A stretch of DNA of 40,578 nucleotides from NCBI GenBank assembly GCA_022781925.1, contig JALESO010000037.1, positions 1-40,578 of the forward strand, written 5' to 3'. Below, one piece after another: positions 8,136 through 17,307 of this stretch. The notes beneath the pieces are model-generated. The model was not told where the DNA came from. It saw only the letters and a program-made list of their open reading frames with translations, and made no database searches. This DNA is from Lachnospiraceae bacterium. GTDB taxonomy: Bacteria > Bacillota > Clostridia > Lachnospirales > Lachnospiraceae. Numbering within the stretch: position 1 is the stretch's first letter; each line of letters begins with the position of its first letter. The position numbers and the translations under genes are program-made.

Positions 8136-9467
8136 TTATGGCTCTAATCTGCTCAGATCTCTCGGGAACAGGGTTGCTTCCCGGACGTTATCTTCTCCGA
8201 TCAGCTGCATGGTCAGACGCTCCATACCGATACCAAGTCCACCGTGTGGCGGCATACCGTATTTGAATGCAGACAGGTAATGCTCCATGCCCTCTGTCTC
8301 CATGCCCCGCTGTGCGATCTTTTCCATTAATTTATCATACTGATGGATACGCTGTCCACCGGTTGTGATCTCCAGACCTTTATAAAGCAGGTCAAAACTT
8401 AAGGTGTAGGTCGGATCTGCCGGATCATCCATGGCATAAAACGGACGTTTCTTGGATGGATAATGTGTGACAAATACAAAATCACTGCCAAATTCTTCTT
8501 TTGCATACTGACCGATCAGATGCTCCTCCTCCGGCTCCAGGTCGTATGGATTGCGGAACTGTCTGTCGTATTTTTCTGCCACGCGCTGTTTTGCCTCATC
8601 AAAACGGATCGCCGGGATCTGGCTTACATCCGGAAGCTCGATCTGTAAAATATCCAGTTCTTTCGCATAATCTTTTTTCAGTAACTCCATGGTATACTGC
8701 AAAAATCCGGTCTCCATGGCCATGATATCTTCGAATCCGTCAATGTATCCCATCTCGAAATCAAGGCTGTTATATTCGTTCAAATGGCGTTTTGTGTTGT
8801 GTTTTTCCGCACGAAAAACCGGTGCTGTCTCAAAGACTCTGTCAAACACGCCCACCATCATCTGTTTGTAAAACTGTGGGCTCTGCTGCAGGATCGCAGG
8901 TCTGTGGAAATACTCCAGTTTAAACAGGTTGGCTCCGCCCTCGGCACTTTTTGCACCAAGCTTTGGTGTGTGGATCTCTGTAAAACCCTGGCTGTAAAGG
9001 AAATCACGGAAGCCTCTCACGATACCTTCCTGAATCCGGAAAGTAGCACGCTCCCTGATGTTTCGCAGGGCTACGGCACGGTGGTTTAATTTGGCTTCCA
9101 AGGAAGTGTTCATCTTCCATTTTGCGATTGGAAGCGGCAGGCTTTCTGCCGGCTCGGAAAGGATTTTGACCTCTTTCATGCGGATCTCGAATCCTCCCGG
9201 CGCACGCTCTTCCTTATTTAATACACCGCTCACCTCGATGGCTGCGCCTTCTTTGAGTTCCTTCAGGTCAATGGCGGTTACGCCTTCTTCATACACGCAC
9301 TGCAGCAGACCTTCTCTTTTTCGCAGGACTACAAAGGCGACTTCACCCATGTCACGCACCGTATGGACGGCTCCGTTGACGCTGATCGTCTGTCCATACA
9401 GGTCAGACGCCAGGATTTCACTGATTTCCATGGTCTCTTTTGGCATTACACCGGTCATCATTTTCAT
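8136..9467 (-). CDS. aspS: Archaeal-type, probably non-discriminating aspartyl-tRNA synthetase
   Basis: Class II synthetase that charges tRNA(Asp), and if non-discriminating also tRNA(Asn), with Asp. At 443 residues it is the short archaeal/AspRS2 type without the bacterial GAD insertion. Visible: an N-terminal OB fold, motif 2 FRAEKHNTKRHLNE and motif 3 GLGIGMERL. By my alignment to Thermococcus AspRS, its discriminating Trp26 and Lys85 correspond to His35 and Pro90 here, the pair associated with non-discriminating enzymes. ATG 9467 is chosen over GTG 9479, which overlaps the AAAGGAG. It is the first gene behind a T-box leader and is followed by GNAT-gatC, gatA and gatB, which fits indirect Asn-tRNA synthesis. 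Confidence 0.93.
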   Translation of the reverse strand: MKMMTGVMPKETMEISEILASDLYGQTISVNGAVHTVRDMGEVAFVVLRKREGLLQCVYEEGVTAIDLKELKEGAAIEVSGVLNKEERAPGGFEIRMKEVKILSEPAESLPLPIAKWKMNTSLEAKLNHRAVALRNIRERATFRIQEGIVRGFRDFLYSQGFTEIHTPKLGAKSAEGGANLFKLEYFHRPAILQQSPQFYKQMMVGVFDRVFETAPVFRAEKHNTKRHLNEYNSLDFEMGYIDGFEDIMAMETGFLQYTMELLKKDYAKELDILQIELPDVSQIPAIRFDEAKQRVAEKYDRQFRNPYDLEPEEEHLIGQYAKEEFGSDFVFVTHYPSKKRPFYAMDDPADPTYTLSFDLLYKGLEITTGGQRIHQYDKLMEKIAQRGMETEGMEHYLSAFKYGMPPHGGLGIGMERLTMQLIGEDNVREATLFPRDLSRLEP

Positions 9468-9479
9468 TGTTTCGTACAC

Positions 9480-9851
9480 TCCTTTTGCATAAAATGTTGT
9501 AAGGTGCGGGACGGAATTATTGTGAAAAAGACAAAAATCGCCCTAAGGATACGTCTTTGTATCCCAGGACGAAATAATGTTCTTTTATATTATTCCGCGG
9601 TACCACCCGCATTGAGAAAAACAATACTACAAAACACTCATGATCTGTGTCTTTCCCCACTCAGGCACGTAACGTGTGCGATCCGTACAGACCTACTGAA
9701 ATTCATAATGATATACATGAATCTCTCATTCAATCTGTCTGCTCCAGAGCGTTCCCTTTATCTCCTCCGCCAAACAGCGCTCTCAGTCGGTGACGCCGTA
9801 TTCCTGTCGGTTTCTGAAGACAAGAGTCTCCTTCTACACATTTGCTCATGA
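9480..9851 (-). ncRNA. T-box leader controlling aspS-gatCAB
   Basis: A tRNA-sensing leader that senses uncharged tRNA. The T-box sequence GGGTGGTACCGCGG is exact on the minus strand (9595-9608). It is followed by an intrinsic terminator (9532-9571). Upstream, a long Stem I region includes AGAGCG/CGCTCT. The specifier is not certain: a GAC (Asp) triplet followed by A at 9737-9739 lies 3' of that stem and is my best candidate, though an Asn specifier cannot be excluded. Leader length from the promoter is about 370 nt. Confidence 0.9.
9532..9571 (-). terminator. T-box leader terminator
   Basis: Minus-strand hairpin CGTCCTGGGATAC...GTATCCTTAGGGCG followed by ATTTTTGTCTTTTT, between the T-box sequence and the aspS start. 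It is the regulated terminator of the leader. Its apex carries AAAGAC. Confidence 0.85.
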
Positions 9852-9857
9852 TTTTGT

Positions 9858-9886
9858 ATCATAGCACAACATTTTTCAGTTTGCAA
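9858..9886 (-). promoter_or_regulatory. Promoter of the T-box/aspS operon
   Basis: On the minus strand TTGCAA (9881-9886) and TATGAT (9858-9863) are 17 bases apart, placing transcription start near 9851 at the head of the T-box leader. Confidence 0.7.
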
Positions 9887-10043
9887 GCCTTTTATCAGAC
9901 AGAACTGGAAATCTTCAGCAAACGGGGGTGCTCAGATTGTCTGATTTTTATCTCTGATATTTAAAAATACACAAATCTGATATTTGCCGAAGATTTCACA
10001 TTTCCTTTGTAAAGTGTTCAAATTGTACTGTTAATTTTATTTT

Positions 10044-11678
10044 TTATCTTTCTGCATCAAAGACCACATTTCCTTTTACAATCGTCATCAACGTCTTGAT
10101 CTGATTTATTTTTTCAACTGGTTCTCTGAACAGGTCTTTGCTTAAAACCGCAAAATCTGCCTCTTTCCCAATCTCGATACTTCCTCTGGTCTGTTCCGCA
10201 AAAGATGCATATGCGCCCTCCCAGGTAAACATCCGTACCGCTTCTTCCATCGATACTGCATTTTCCGGATACCAGGATTTTCCTGTGCTGAAATCAGTTC
10301 TTGAAACCGCATACTGTATGTTCTGCATAATGTCAAATGATTCAACCGGGCAATCTGAGCCACCACTGAGATGTACGCCCTGATCCAGGAATCTCCGCCA
10401 GTTATAGCTCTGTGCAGCCAGTTCAGTTCCAACACATTCATCCACAATATTCATATCGTATCGCAGAAAAACCGGCTGTACATAACCAAGCAGATTCATC
10501 TGTTTAAAACGATCCTGCTGCATTCGATCCATAATCTGGCAGTGCACCATACCATGTCTGCAATCCGCACGCGGATTTTCCCATTGTATTCTTTCATATA
10601 TATCCAGCATCTGCTGCAACGATGCGTCCCCTATGGCATGAACTGCAATCTGCATTCCTGCATCATGAGCTTTCTTTGCCAAATGATACAAAGCAGCCTC
10701 ATCGTAATATCTGACCCCTCGTTGTCCTTCTTCATTCTTATAATCTGCACGCATCCATGCAGTATGTGAACCAAGAGAACCATCCAGGATGATCTTCAAT
10801 GGGCCTACTTTAAACAGTCCATCTGTCTCCCCAGTATAATGTCCCTGTTTCAGAAATACATCCAGCCCTTCTTCATCCGGCAGATAACACTGCTCGTTGA
10901 TCCTGAGAGGCAGTTTTTCTTCCGCAACAAGTTCGTGATATGCTTCCAGAACCGTTTCACCATGTTCCCATGGTGTACTGTGGAAATCGTCGGTATGAAT
11001 CTCGACAATTCCCTTTTCTGCAGCTTTCTCGCAGCCATATACAATCAATTCCTTGATTTCCTCTTTTGTAAGCGGAGGCAATACATCATTGATCAGTTCC
11101 TGCGAAAATTCCTTGATCACACCATTTAATGTTCCATCTTCGAAAAATCCAAAATTCTCAAGATTCTCTATCGGTGGATGTTCCAGCAATCCCATTACTT
11201 CCAATGCCCTGGTGTTGCATACCGATACGTGAAGGCAGACACGGCGTATGGTAACAGGGACTTCCGTAGAAATCCTATCCAGATCTTTTCGGGTCGGGAA
11301 ATCATCCTGTCCCCAGTCATTTTCATTAAATCCAACCGCACGGATCCACTTATTATTCTTTTTTGCTTGTTCTATCTGTGCACCACATAATGCTATAACA
11401 TCCTCAAAAGATCTGGCTGCCTCAAGATGCACCATCTTTTCCTGTTCTGCAAAATCCAGAAGATGCATGTGACTGTCAATGAAACCCGGCATAACATAAT
11501 GTCCCTGCAGATCATATGTTTCTGTTTCTTCAGCCTGTCCACAGGCAGGCATGGACAGCATATCCTCATCACTTCCCATAGCGACGATCACACCATTTCT
11601 GCAATATACTGCACTTGCTGTATCCCAATCCGCTGCCCCGTTATAAAAATGTCCATTATACAAAATCAGGTCTTTCAT
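10044..11678 (-). CDS. YtcJ/NfdA-like metal-dependent amidohydrolase
   Basis: A 544-residue amidohydrolase_3 family enzyme; relatives hydrolyse N-substituted amides such as formamides and N-acyl compounds. The substrate here is unknown. Visible: MPGFIDSHMHLLD (metal-binding HxH), LDGSLGSHTAWM, the catalytic-site His of AVHAIGDAS, MVHCQIMD, GGSDCPVES (metal Asp), and a C-terminal composite sheet with GKEADFAVLSKDLF. AGGAGG lies five bases before the ATG. Its ATG overlaps the brnQ stop in ATGA, so the two are translationally coupled. It shares brnQ's sigma-54 promoter, suggesting BrnQ imports the substrate or that both handle branched amino-acid derivatives. That link is inference. Confidence 0.85.
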   Translation of the reverse strand: MKDLILYNGHFYNGAADWDTASAVYCRNGVIVAMGSDEDMLSMPACGQAEETETYDLQGHYVMPGFIDSHMHLLDFAEQEKMVHLEAARSFEDVIALCGAQIEQAKKNNKWIRAVGFNENDWGQDDFPTRKDLDRISTEVPVTIRRVCLHVSVCNTRALEVMGLLEHPPIENLENFGFFEDGTLNGVIKEFSQELINDVLPPLTKEEIKELIVYGCEKAAEKGIVEIHTDDFHSTPWEHGETVLEAYHELVAEEKLPLRINEQCYLPDEEGLDVFLKQGHYTGETDGLFKVGPLKIILDGSLGSHTAWMRADYKNEEGQRGVRYYDEAALYHLAKKAHDAGMQIAVHAIGDASLQQMLDIYERIQWENPRADCRHGMVHCQIMDRMQQDRFKQMNLLGYVQPVFLRYDMNIVDECVGTELAAQSYNWRRFLDQGVHLSGGSDCPVESFDIMQNIQYAVSRTDFSTGKSWYPENAVSMEEAVRMFTWEGAYASFAEQTRGSIEIGKEADFAVLSKDLFREPVEKINQIKTLMTIVKGNVVFDAER

Positions 11679-13027
11679 GCCTTTTCCTCCTGATTCTGTC
11701 TGCCTACGACAACCTGCTCTGTGGCAATATCAAAATATGTACGTTCTTTTTTCCGGTAAAGAACTCCGCAGATGCATGCGACAATAACCGTTGGAATTAC
11801 CCAGCCGAATCCAGCATCAAATAACGGAATATAGGACAATACAGCGGACAGAGCGGTAAAGGATGGAAATACCATAAGGATTGCATCCAGTGCACCAAAG
11901 ATCAGTGCTGTAAACACCGCACCTTTGTAAATACCATCATTCGGTATAAAACGGTCTACCAATCCGAGAATCGTAAATACAATAAACGGCGGGTATACAA
12001 TATGGAAGATCGGACCAGCCAGACTGATAACATTTGCTACACCGGTTCTTGCCAGTACAAATCCAACAATACAGATAATCAGCAATAATGTATTGTATTT
12101 GATTTTCTTTTTCAGAAATTCTTCAAAGAACTGTGCAATCGCCGTTGCCACCGCTACTCCGGTTGTCAGGCAGGCAAACGCTACCACAAGACCAAATAAT
12201 ACCTGTCCAATTTTTCCAAAGATGTGGTATACCATTCCGGATAACAAAGCTGTCTGATCAACATCCGCACCATAGATAGAACCACCCTGCGCCCCCACAT
12301 AAGTCAGTCCTGTATAAATCAAAAACATCAGTACAATACATACGATGCCCGCAAGCCAGGTACCTTTCTTTGTGCTTTTTTCTGTATACCCCTTCGAGCG
12401 GAATGTATTGATAAAAATATTTGCAGCCATGAGTCCCAGTGTCAGGTCACCGATCAGATATCCCTGCAGCATGGAAAATGTCAGCGGATTTTCCACATAA
12501 CTCTTCTCAACCGGAGTTCCCACCGGTGAAACAATTCCTTTGATCAGAATGATCGCCATAATAACAACCAGAATAGGTGTCAGATATTTACCGACTTTAT
12601 CAATAACGGAATCTTTCTGGCGTGCAAAAAAGTACAAAAGTACAAAAAATACGACCAGCGTTACCTCAATCGGCAGATTTGGGAAAATTGCTTTCATTCC
12701 TACCTCATGTGTGGTTGCCGCTACCTTTGGGATCGTTGTGCCAAGGCTGCAGAAAAACCATCCAACCGCACAGGAGATCGTATAAAATTTCGGATGTGCA
12801 TGCACCATCAGACATCTGACATCCGATCCCGAATTTCCGACTGCCAGCATTCCGGCAACCGGCAGGATAATTGCTGTCAGTAATAACCCCAAAGCCCCCA
12901 TACTCCATGCTTTCCCGGACAGCAGACCTACGATTGGCGGGAATACCAGATTTCCCGCACCAAAAAACGTAGCAAACAATGCGAATCCTACTACAATAGA
13001 ATCCTTAAATAGCTTTTTGTCTTTCAT
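11675..13027 (-). CDS. brnQ: BrnQ-type branched-chain amino acid:cation symporter
   Basis: A 450-residue LIVCS-family transporter with about 12 hydrophobic segments. It begins IVVGFALFATFFGAGNLVFPP, the conserved first helix of BrnQ, which transports Leu/Ile/Val with Na+ or H+. The C-terminal tail is charged and cytoplasmic. The start at 13027 has AAGGGGG upstream. The stop overlaps the amidohydrolase start by four bases. A sigma-54 promoter lies 40-55 bases upstream, with the activator gene divergent to it. Specificity could extend to related compounds. Confidence 0.9.
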   Translation of the reverse strand: MKDKKLFKDSIVVGFALFATFFGAGNLVFPPIVGLLSGKAWSMGALGLLLTAIILPVAGMLAVGNSGSDVRCLMVHAHPKFYTISCAVGWFFCSLGTTIPKVAATTHEVGMKAIFPNLPIEVTLVVFFVLLYFFARQKDSVIDKVGKYLTPILVVIMAIILIKGIVSPVGTPVEKSYVENPLTFSMLQGYLIGDLTLGLMAANIFINTFRSKGYTEKSTKKGTWLAGIVCIVLMFLIYTGLTYVGAQGGSIYGADVDQTALLSGMVYHIFGKIGQVLFGLVVAFACLTTGVAVATAIAQFFEEFLKKKIKYNTLLLIICIVGFVLARTGVANVISLAGPIFHIVYPPFIVFTILGLVDRFIPNDGIYKGAVFTALIFGALDAILMVFPSFTALSAVLSYIPLFDAGFGWVIPTVIVACICGVLYRKKERTYFDIATEQVVVGRQNQEEKA

Positions 13028-13066
13028 AGTTGAAAAACCCCCTTTAAAATTGATACTTAATTACAT

Positions 13067-13082
13067 TGCAATTTTCATACCA
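13067..13082 (-). promoter_or_regulatory. Sigma-54 promoter of brnQ-amidohydrolase
   Basis: The minus strand reads TGGTATGAAAATTGCA, matching the -24/-12 consensus TGGCACG-N4-TTGCW with the essential GG and GC at the correct spacing. The predicted start is about 28 bases before the brnQ ATG. A PAS-AAA-Fis activator is encoded divergently. Confidence 0.8.
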
Positions 13083-13119
13083 GTTTTTAAATTTCACCAG
13101 TTTTTCCTTTTTTTATATT

Positions 13120-13161
13120 GTTATCGGTCGATAACTTCTATTTTTGTTACTGTTTGGTAAC
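13120..13161. promoter_or_regulatory. Paired dyads, likely activator binding sites (UAS)
   Basis: Two 16-base dyads, GTTATCGGTCGATAAC (13120-13135) and GTTACTGTTTGGTAAC (13146-13161), share GTTA-N8-TAAC. Their centres are 26 bases apart. They lie about 70 and 100 bases upstream of the predicted sigma-54 start, the usual place for enhancer sites of Fis-type activators. Confidence 0.65.
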
Positions 13162-13294
13162 CATTCTTTCCATTTTTCCGTTTCTGCATCTATCTTCCTT
13201 GTCATATAGCCATTGTTATTGTATAATTTATTTACATGTATTGTAATATTTTTTAACACCGTATGATTTTTTTACACCAAGAAAGGAACTCATT

Positions 13295-14701
13295 ATGTTA
13301 AACAGATACCTGAACCAGATCTTAACTATGGATATATTAGCTGATTCCGTCTCAATTATCGATGATAAAGGTATTGTACGCTATTTTCAGGCCTATCGAA
13401 AAGAGCATGTTCCATTTTTTCCAAAAGACATTGTCGGAAAGCACTATATGGACGTATTTCCAAATATCAATGCCAGAGAAAGTACCGTTCTGAAAGCCCT
13501 GCAGGGCAAAACTATTTATAACAGCCTTGCACATTATACAGATGCCAAAGGACAGCCGGCAGACACTCTGGAATGTATTTATCCGATCAAATTACGCGAT
13601 CGCATCATTGGCGTCGCATGCATTGCAAGATCATTGCACACAAGCGGACGCGGCATTATCCTGACCCCGGTGGATCTGCCGGATTCAGATACCGGCATAG
13701 ATCGAATCATCGGACATTCCTCTGCCATACAGTATCTCAAAATGCAAATAAAAAAACTGTCTCAGACAAATGCAAATGTTCTGATTTATGGTGAAACCGG
13801 AACAGGAAAAGAACTCGTAGCACAGGCACTGCACGCTTCAGATTCTTCCGAAAAAAAGTTATTTTTTTCCCAGAACTGTGCTGCCATACCGGAAGCACTT
13901 CTCGAAAGTATCTTTTTTGGCACAGTAAAAGGCATCTATACCGGTGCCATTAATCGTACTGGTATCCTGGAACAGGCGAATGGGGGAACACTTTTTCTGG
14001 ATGAAATCAATTCACTCGCACTGTCAATCCAGGCAAAACTACTGAAAGCGCTTGAAGAGAAAAAATTTCGCCCGCTTGGTTCCAATACCGAAAAAAATGT
14101 TGATTTTCGAATTATTGCCGCAACAAATGAACCTCCTTTTGAATGCATCAAAAACGGAAAACTCCGTGAGGACCTTTTTTTCCGAATTGGAACGGTTATT
14201 CTGGAAATTCCCCCTTTACGAAACCGTTCTGAAGACATTCCAGATCTGGTTCATTATTTTATCAATGAAAATAATACACAGAACTATATCCCGGTTACAG
14301 ATATAACAGATGAAGCATTGGATATCCTCATCCAGTATCAATGGCCCGGAAATGTCCGCGAATTAAAAAATGTACTGGAAAGCAGTATGATCTTTGCCAC
14401 CGATGGAATCATCCGAAGCTCCAATCTGCCACAATATATTCTGGAAAACGCTTCCAGTTATACCACTGCTGTTCCTCAGAAAAATATACTTCCTCCAGGG
14501 AGCAACACCACAAAAAACAGTTTGCCTGCTATTTTCGAAGCAGATAATGCTGATTTTACAGAAAAAACGCTCAATGACTGGGAAGCCGAAATCATACAAA
14601 AGCACTTGGAATTATCCAGCAACCACACTTTGATTGCAAAAAGGCTTGGCATTACAAGACAGACACTTCTTGCCAAAATCAAAAAATACCATTTATCCTG
14701 A
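13295..14701 (+). CDS. PAS-AAA+-Fis sigma-54-dependent activator (RocR-like)
   Basis: A 468-residue enhancer-binding protein. Residues 1 to about 115 are a PAS-like sensor. A sigma-54 AAA+ domain follows, with Walker A GETGTGKE, an L1 loop, Walker B GGTLFLDEI, RIIAATN and the R-finger region LREDLFFRI. A C-terminal Fis-type helix-turn-helix (TLIAKRLGITRQTLLAKIKKYHL) follows. The sigma-54-contacting GAFTGA motif reads GIYTGA. AAAGGA lies seven bases before the ATG. The gene is divergent from brnQ, whose promoter is sigma-54 type, so it very likely activates that pair in response to a small ligand bound by the PAS domain. The ligand is not identifiable from sequence. Confidence 0.93.
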   Translation: MLNRYLNQILTMDILADSVSIIDDKGIVRYFQAYRKEHVPFFPKDIVGKHYMDVFPNINARESTVLKALQGKTIYNSLAHYTDAKGQPADTLECIYPIKLRDRIIGVACIARSLHTSGRGIILTPVDLPDSDTGIDRIIGHSSAIQYLKMQIKKLSQTNANVLIYGETGTGKELVAQALHASDSSEKKLFFSQNCAAIPEALLESIFFGTVKGIYTGAINRTGILEQANGGTLFLDEINSLALSIQAKLLKALEEKKFRPLGSNTEKNVDFRIIAATNEPPFECIKNGKLREDLFFRIGTVILEIPPLRNRSEDIPDLVHYFINENNTQNYIPVTDITDEALDILIQYQWPGNVRELKNVLESSMIFATDGIIRSSNLPQYILENASSYTTAVPQKNILPPGSNTTKNSLPAIFEADNADFTEKTLNDWEAEIIQKHLELSSNHTLIAKRLGITRQTLLAKIKKYHLS

Positions 14702-14705
14702 TTCT

Positions 14706-14760
14706 ATGGGGTGTTACTTTCACTCTTTTTTCCAAAAAAGTAACCCCCATCTTTATATTT
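14706..14760 (+). terminator. Terminator of the sigma-54 activator gene
   Basis: Hairpin ATGGGG..TTACTTT / AAAGTAA.CCCCAT followed by CTTTATATTT, starting five bases after the stop codon. Confidence 0.7.
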
Positions 14761-14854
14761 AAGAAATTATTTACTTTTTCTTCCAAAAGTTTCCTTATTA
14801 TATCATTTATAATTTCGCATATATTGACGCAGGTAATATTTACAAAAGATAATG

Positions 14855-14883
14855 ACGATATGAAAAATTTTTGTTCATATCGT
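14855..14883. promoter_or_regulatory. Perfect dyad upstream of the LtaS-like gene
   Basis: ACGATATGA (14855-14863) and TCATATCGT (14875-14883) form perfect 9-base arms separated by 11 bases, ending 20 bases before the -35 box. This fits a dimeric regulator site; no regulator is identified. The rest of the 14761-15011 gap is AT-rich with no gene. Confidence 0.45.
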
Positions 14884-14902
14884 GCATTTTATACTTTTTT
14901 AA

Positions 14903-14931
14903 TTGACTTTTTGTAAAATTGGGGCTAATAT
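14903..14931 (+). promoter_or_regulatory. Promoter of the LtaS-like gene
   Basis: TTGACT (14903-14908) and TAATAT (14926-14931) with a 17-base spacer. The predicted transcript starts about 75 bases before the ATG. Confidence 0.7.
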
Positions 14932-15011
14932 CTGTACGGTTATGTAAAATTCTTTTAACTTAATAGTAAAGTTTGTACTTTCAGTTCTACGTTTTGAGAG
15001 AAGGAGTTTAT

Positions 15012-17267
15012 ATGAAATCATTTAAGAGAGAATATTATAAGCAAAAGAAACCGATCATCATCGGTGATAATAACAAACGGAGACGGCACGGTTTTTTCAG
15101 TTTTCTGAGAAATTTTAACTTCCCGGATCTGTCCGATAATCCGAAAGTTAAGTTCATGAATAAGTTTTCACTACTGTTTCACGGACTGCTGGCATGCATT
15201 CTGGTATTTGCCATCGAATGTGTATCCAGACATTCCTTTACCTCAGCAGTAAGCTTCTGCATCAGTTCACCGCTGACATTCCTGTATAACGCGCTGCTGA
15301 TTTTTGCAACACTGTTGATCGTGTACCTGTTTAAACATCGTGCACTGGTCCGGATCATCATATCCGTATTCTGGATGCTGCTGGGTGTCATCAACGGCTG
15401 TGTACTTGCATCCCGTGTTACACCGTTTAACTTTGCAGATTTAAAACTGATCGGTGACCTGCTTTCCATGAAAAACAGCAAATATCTGTCCGCCGGACAG
15501 GAGATCGCAGTTATCGTTCTGCTGATCGCACTGGCAGCGTTCCTGATCATTTTTGCATTCAAGGGACCGAAGTTCAAAGGAAGAGTTCATCTGTTCCGCA
15601 ACCTGGGCTTACTGGTACTCTGTGTGGCAAGTATTCCTTTCATCACAAAGGCAGCCATCCATTCCGATATCCTTTCCGGATATTTCGGAAACCTGGCACA
15701 GGGATACAAAGATTATGGTTTTGTATACAGTTTTTCCGCCAGTGTCGTTGATACCGGCATGAGCAAACCGAATAATTATACAGAAGAGACCATTGATACC
15801 ATCACTGATAATGTAACAACGGATCAGACATCCATCGATACCGCTGATATGCCGAATATCATCTTTGTACAGCTGGAGACATTTATTGATCCGTATGAAT
15901 TAAACTTTTTAAGTTACTCTGAGGATCCGATCCCGAATTTCCACAAACTGATGGAAAACTATACTTCCGGATATCTGACCGTTCCGGTAGTCGGAGCAGG
16001 AACCGCAAATACAGAGTTTGAAGTGCTGACCGGAATGGGCATCCGCTTCTTCGGTCTTGGCGAATATCCGTACAAAACCGTTTTAAAAGATACCACATGT
16101 GAAAGTGCTGCTGACGTCCTTGGTGATCTCGGATATGCAACACATGCCCTTCACAACAACGGTGGTAACTTCTACGGACGTGCAAAAGTATTCTCCCAGA
16201 TGGGATTTGACACTTTCACCAGCAAAGAGCTGATGAACATTACCGAATACAACGAGATTGCTTCCTGGCCGAAAGATGACATTCTGATCAACGAGACAAC
16301 CAAGACACTGGATTCCACGCCGAACCAATCCGATTTCCTGTACACCATTACCGTACAGAGCCACGGAAGCTACCCGGATTACAAAGTATTTGAGAATCCG
16401 GAGATTCAGGTAACCGGAGGCGATACCGAAGCTGAACATTATCAGTGGGAGTATTACATCAATGAGCTTCATGAAGTTGATAAATTCATCGGCAACCTGA
16501 TCGATACCTTATCCAAACGTGATGAGAAAACCATCGTCGTTATGTACGGTGATCATCTTCCTACCCTTGGCCTGGAAGATTCTGATATGAACACCGGCAA
16601 CCTGTATGATACTACATACGTCACATGGAACAACTTTGGTCTGAAAAAACAGGATAAAGATGTGGCTGCTTACCAGCTGATGTCCTACATCACAGATCAG
16701 CTCGGCATCCATGAAGGAACCATGTTCCGTTATCATCAGTCTGAGATGAACGCAGGCGTCTCCACAGACGATGCATCTTACATCACAAACTGGGAGTTAC
16801 TGCAGTATGATCTGCTTTACGGAAACCGCTACTCCTACCACGGTGTAGATAAATATCCGGCATCTGACCTTGTAATGGGTGTGGAAGATGTTGTGATCGA
16901 CCGCATTTCCCTGAATTCCGATGAGACAAAACTGACACTCTTCGGTCAGAACTTCACGCCATGGAGTAAGGTTTATGTCAACGGTGAAAAAGTTTCCACG
17001 GAATATCTCTCCGGAAACTGCCTGGAGATTTCCATGGCAAACCTGACAGACGGTGCAGAACTTGTGGTAAATCAAGTTGGTTCCAGCAACACGATCTTCC
17101 GCAGTTCCAATACGGTTACATTCAATGCACCTGCTGATTTCGATGAGCATGATGCAGACAATGTGGAAGTACCGGATACTTCCGGGGATGATCTGGGTGT
17201 ACCGGTCGTTATCCCACCGGAGGAACAGACCACGGATGATGGGGCTGCGACGGCTACCGCACAGTAA
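15012..17267 (+). CDS. LtaS-like phosphoglycerol transferase (sulfatase fold)
   Basis: A 751-residue membrane enzyme of the lipoteichoic-acid-synthase/alkaline-phosphatase superfamily; relatives transfer glycerol phosphate from phosphatidylglycerol to cell-wall polymers. Residues 1-50 are a basic cytoplasmic tail, five membrane helices lie between about 50 and 212, and the extracellular sulfatase domain runs to about 610. Metal-site candidates are the Glu of FVQLETF, the nucleophilic Thr in VGAGTANTEF, and Asp-His in MYGDHLP; SHGSYPDY adds a His. A C-terminal IPT-like beta domain (ISLNSDETKLTLFGQNF) and an acidic, Thr-rich tail follow. The start at 15012 has AAGGAG five bases upstream; a TTG further up is ignored. 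It could make LTA or modify another wall polymer. Confidence 0.9.
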   Translation: MKSFKREYYKQKKPIIIGDNNKRRRHGFFSFLRNFNFPDLSDNPKVKFMNKFSLLFHGLLACILVFAIECVSRHSFTSAVSFCISSPLTFLYNALLIFATLLIVYLFKHRALVRIIISVFWMLLGVINGCVLASRVTPFNFADLKLIGDLLSMKNSKYLSAGQEIAVIVLLIALAAFLIIFAFKGPKFKGRVHLFRNLGLLVLCVASIPFITKAAIHSDILSGYFGNLAQGYKDYGFVYSFSASVVDTGMSKPNNYTEETIDTITDNVTTDQTSIDTADMPNIIFVQLETFIDPYELNFLSYSEDPIPNFHKLMENYTSGYLTVPVVGAGTANTEFEVLTGMGIRFFGLGEYPYKTVLKDTTCESAADVLGDLGYATHALHNNGGNFYGRAKVFSQMGFDTFTSKELMNITEYNEIASWPKDDILINETTKTLDSTPNQSDFLYTITVQSHGSYPDYKVFENPEIQVTGGDTEAEHYQWEYYINELHEVDKFIGNLIDTLSKRDEKTIVVMYGDHLPTLGLEDSDMNTGNLYDTTYVTWNNFGLKKQDKDVAAYQLMSYITDQLGIHEGTMFRYHQSEMNAGVSTDDASYITNWELLQYDLLYGNRYSYHGVDKYPASDLVMGVEDVVIDRISLNSDETKLTLFGQNFTPWSKVYVNGEKVSTEYLSGNCLEISMANLTDGAELVVNQVGSSNTIFRSSNTVTFNAPADFDEHDADNVEVPDTSGDDLGVPVVIPPEEQTTDDGAATATAQ

Positions 17268-17307
17268 TAAAATTTGTTTTGTGAATCAGTTTTACGCTAT
17301 TAAATAA

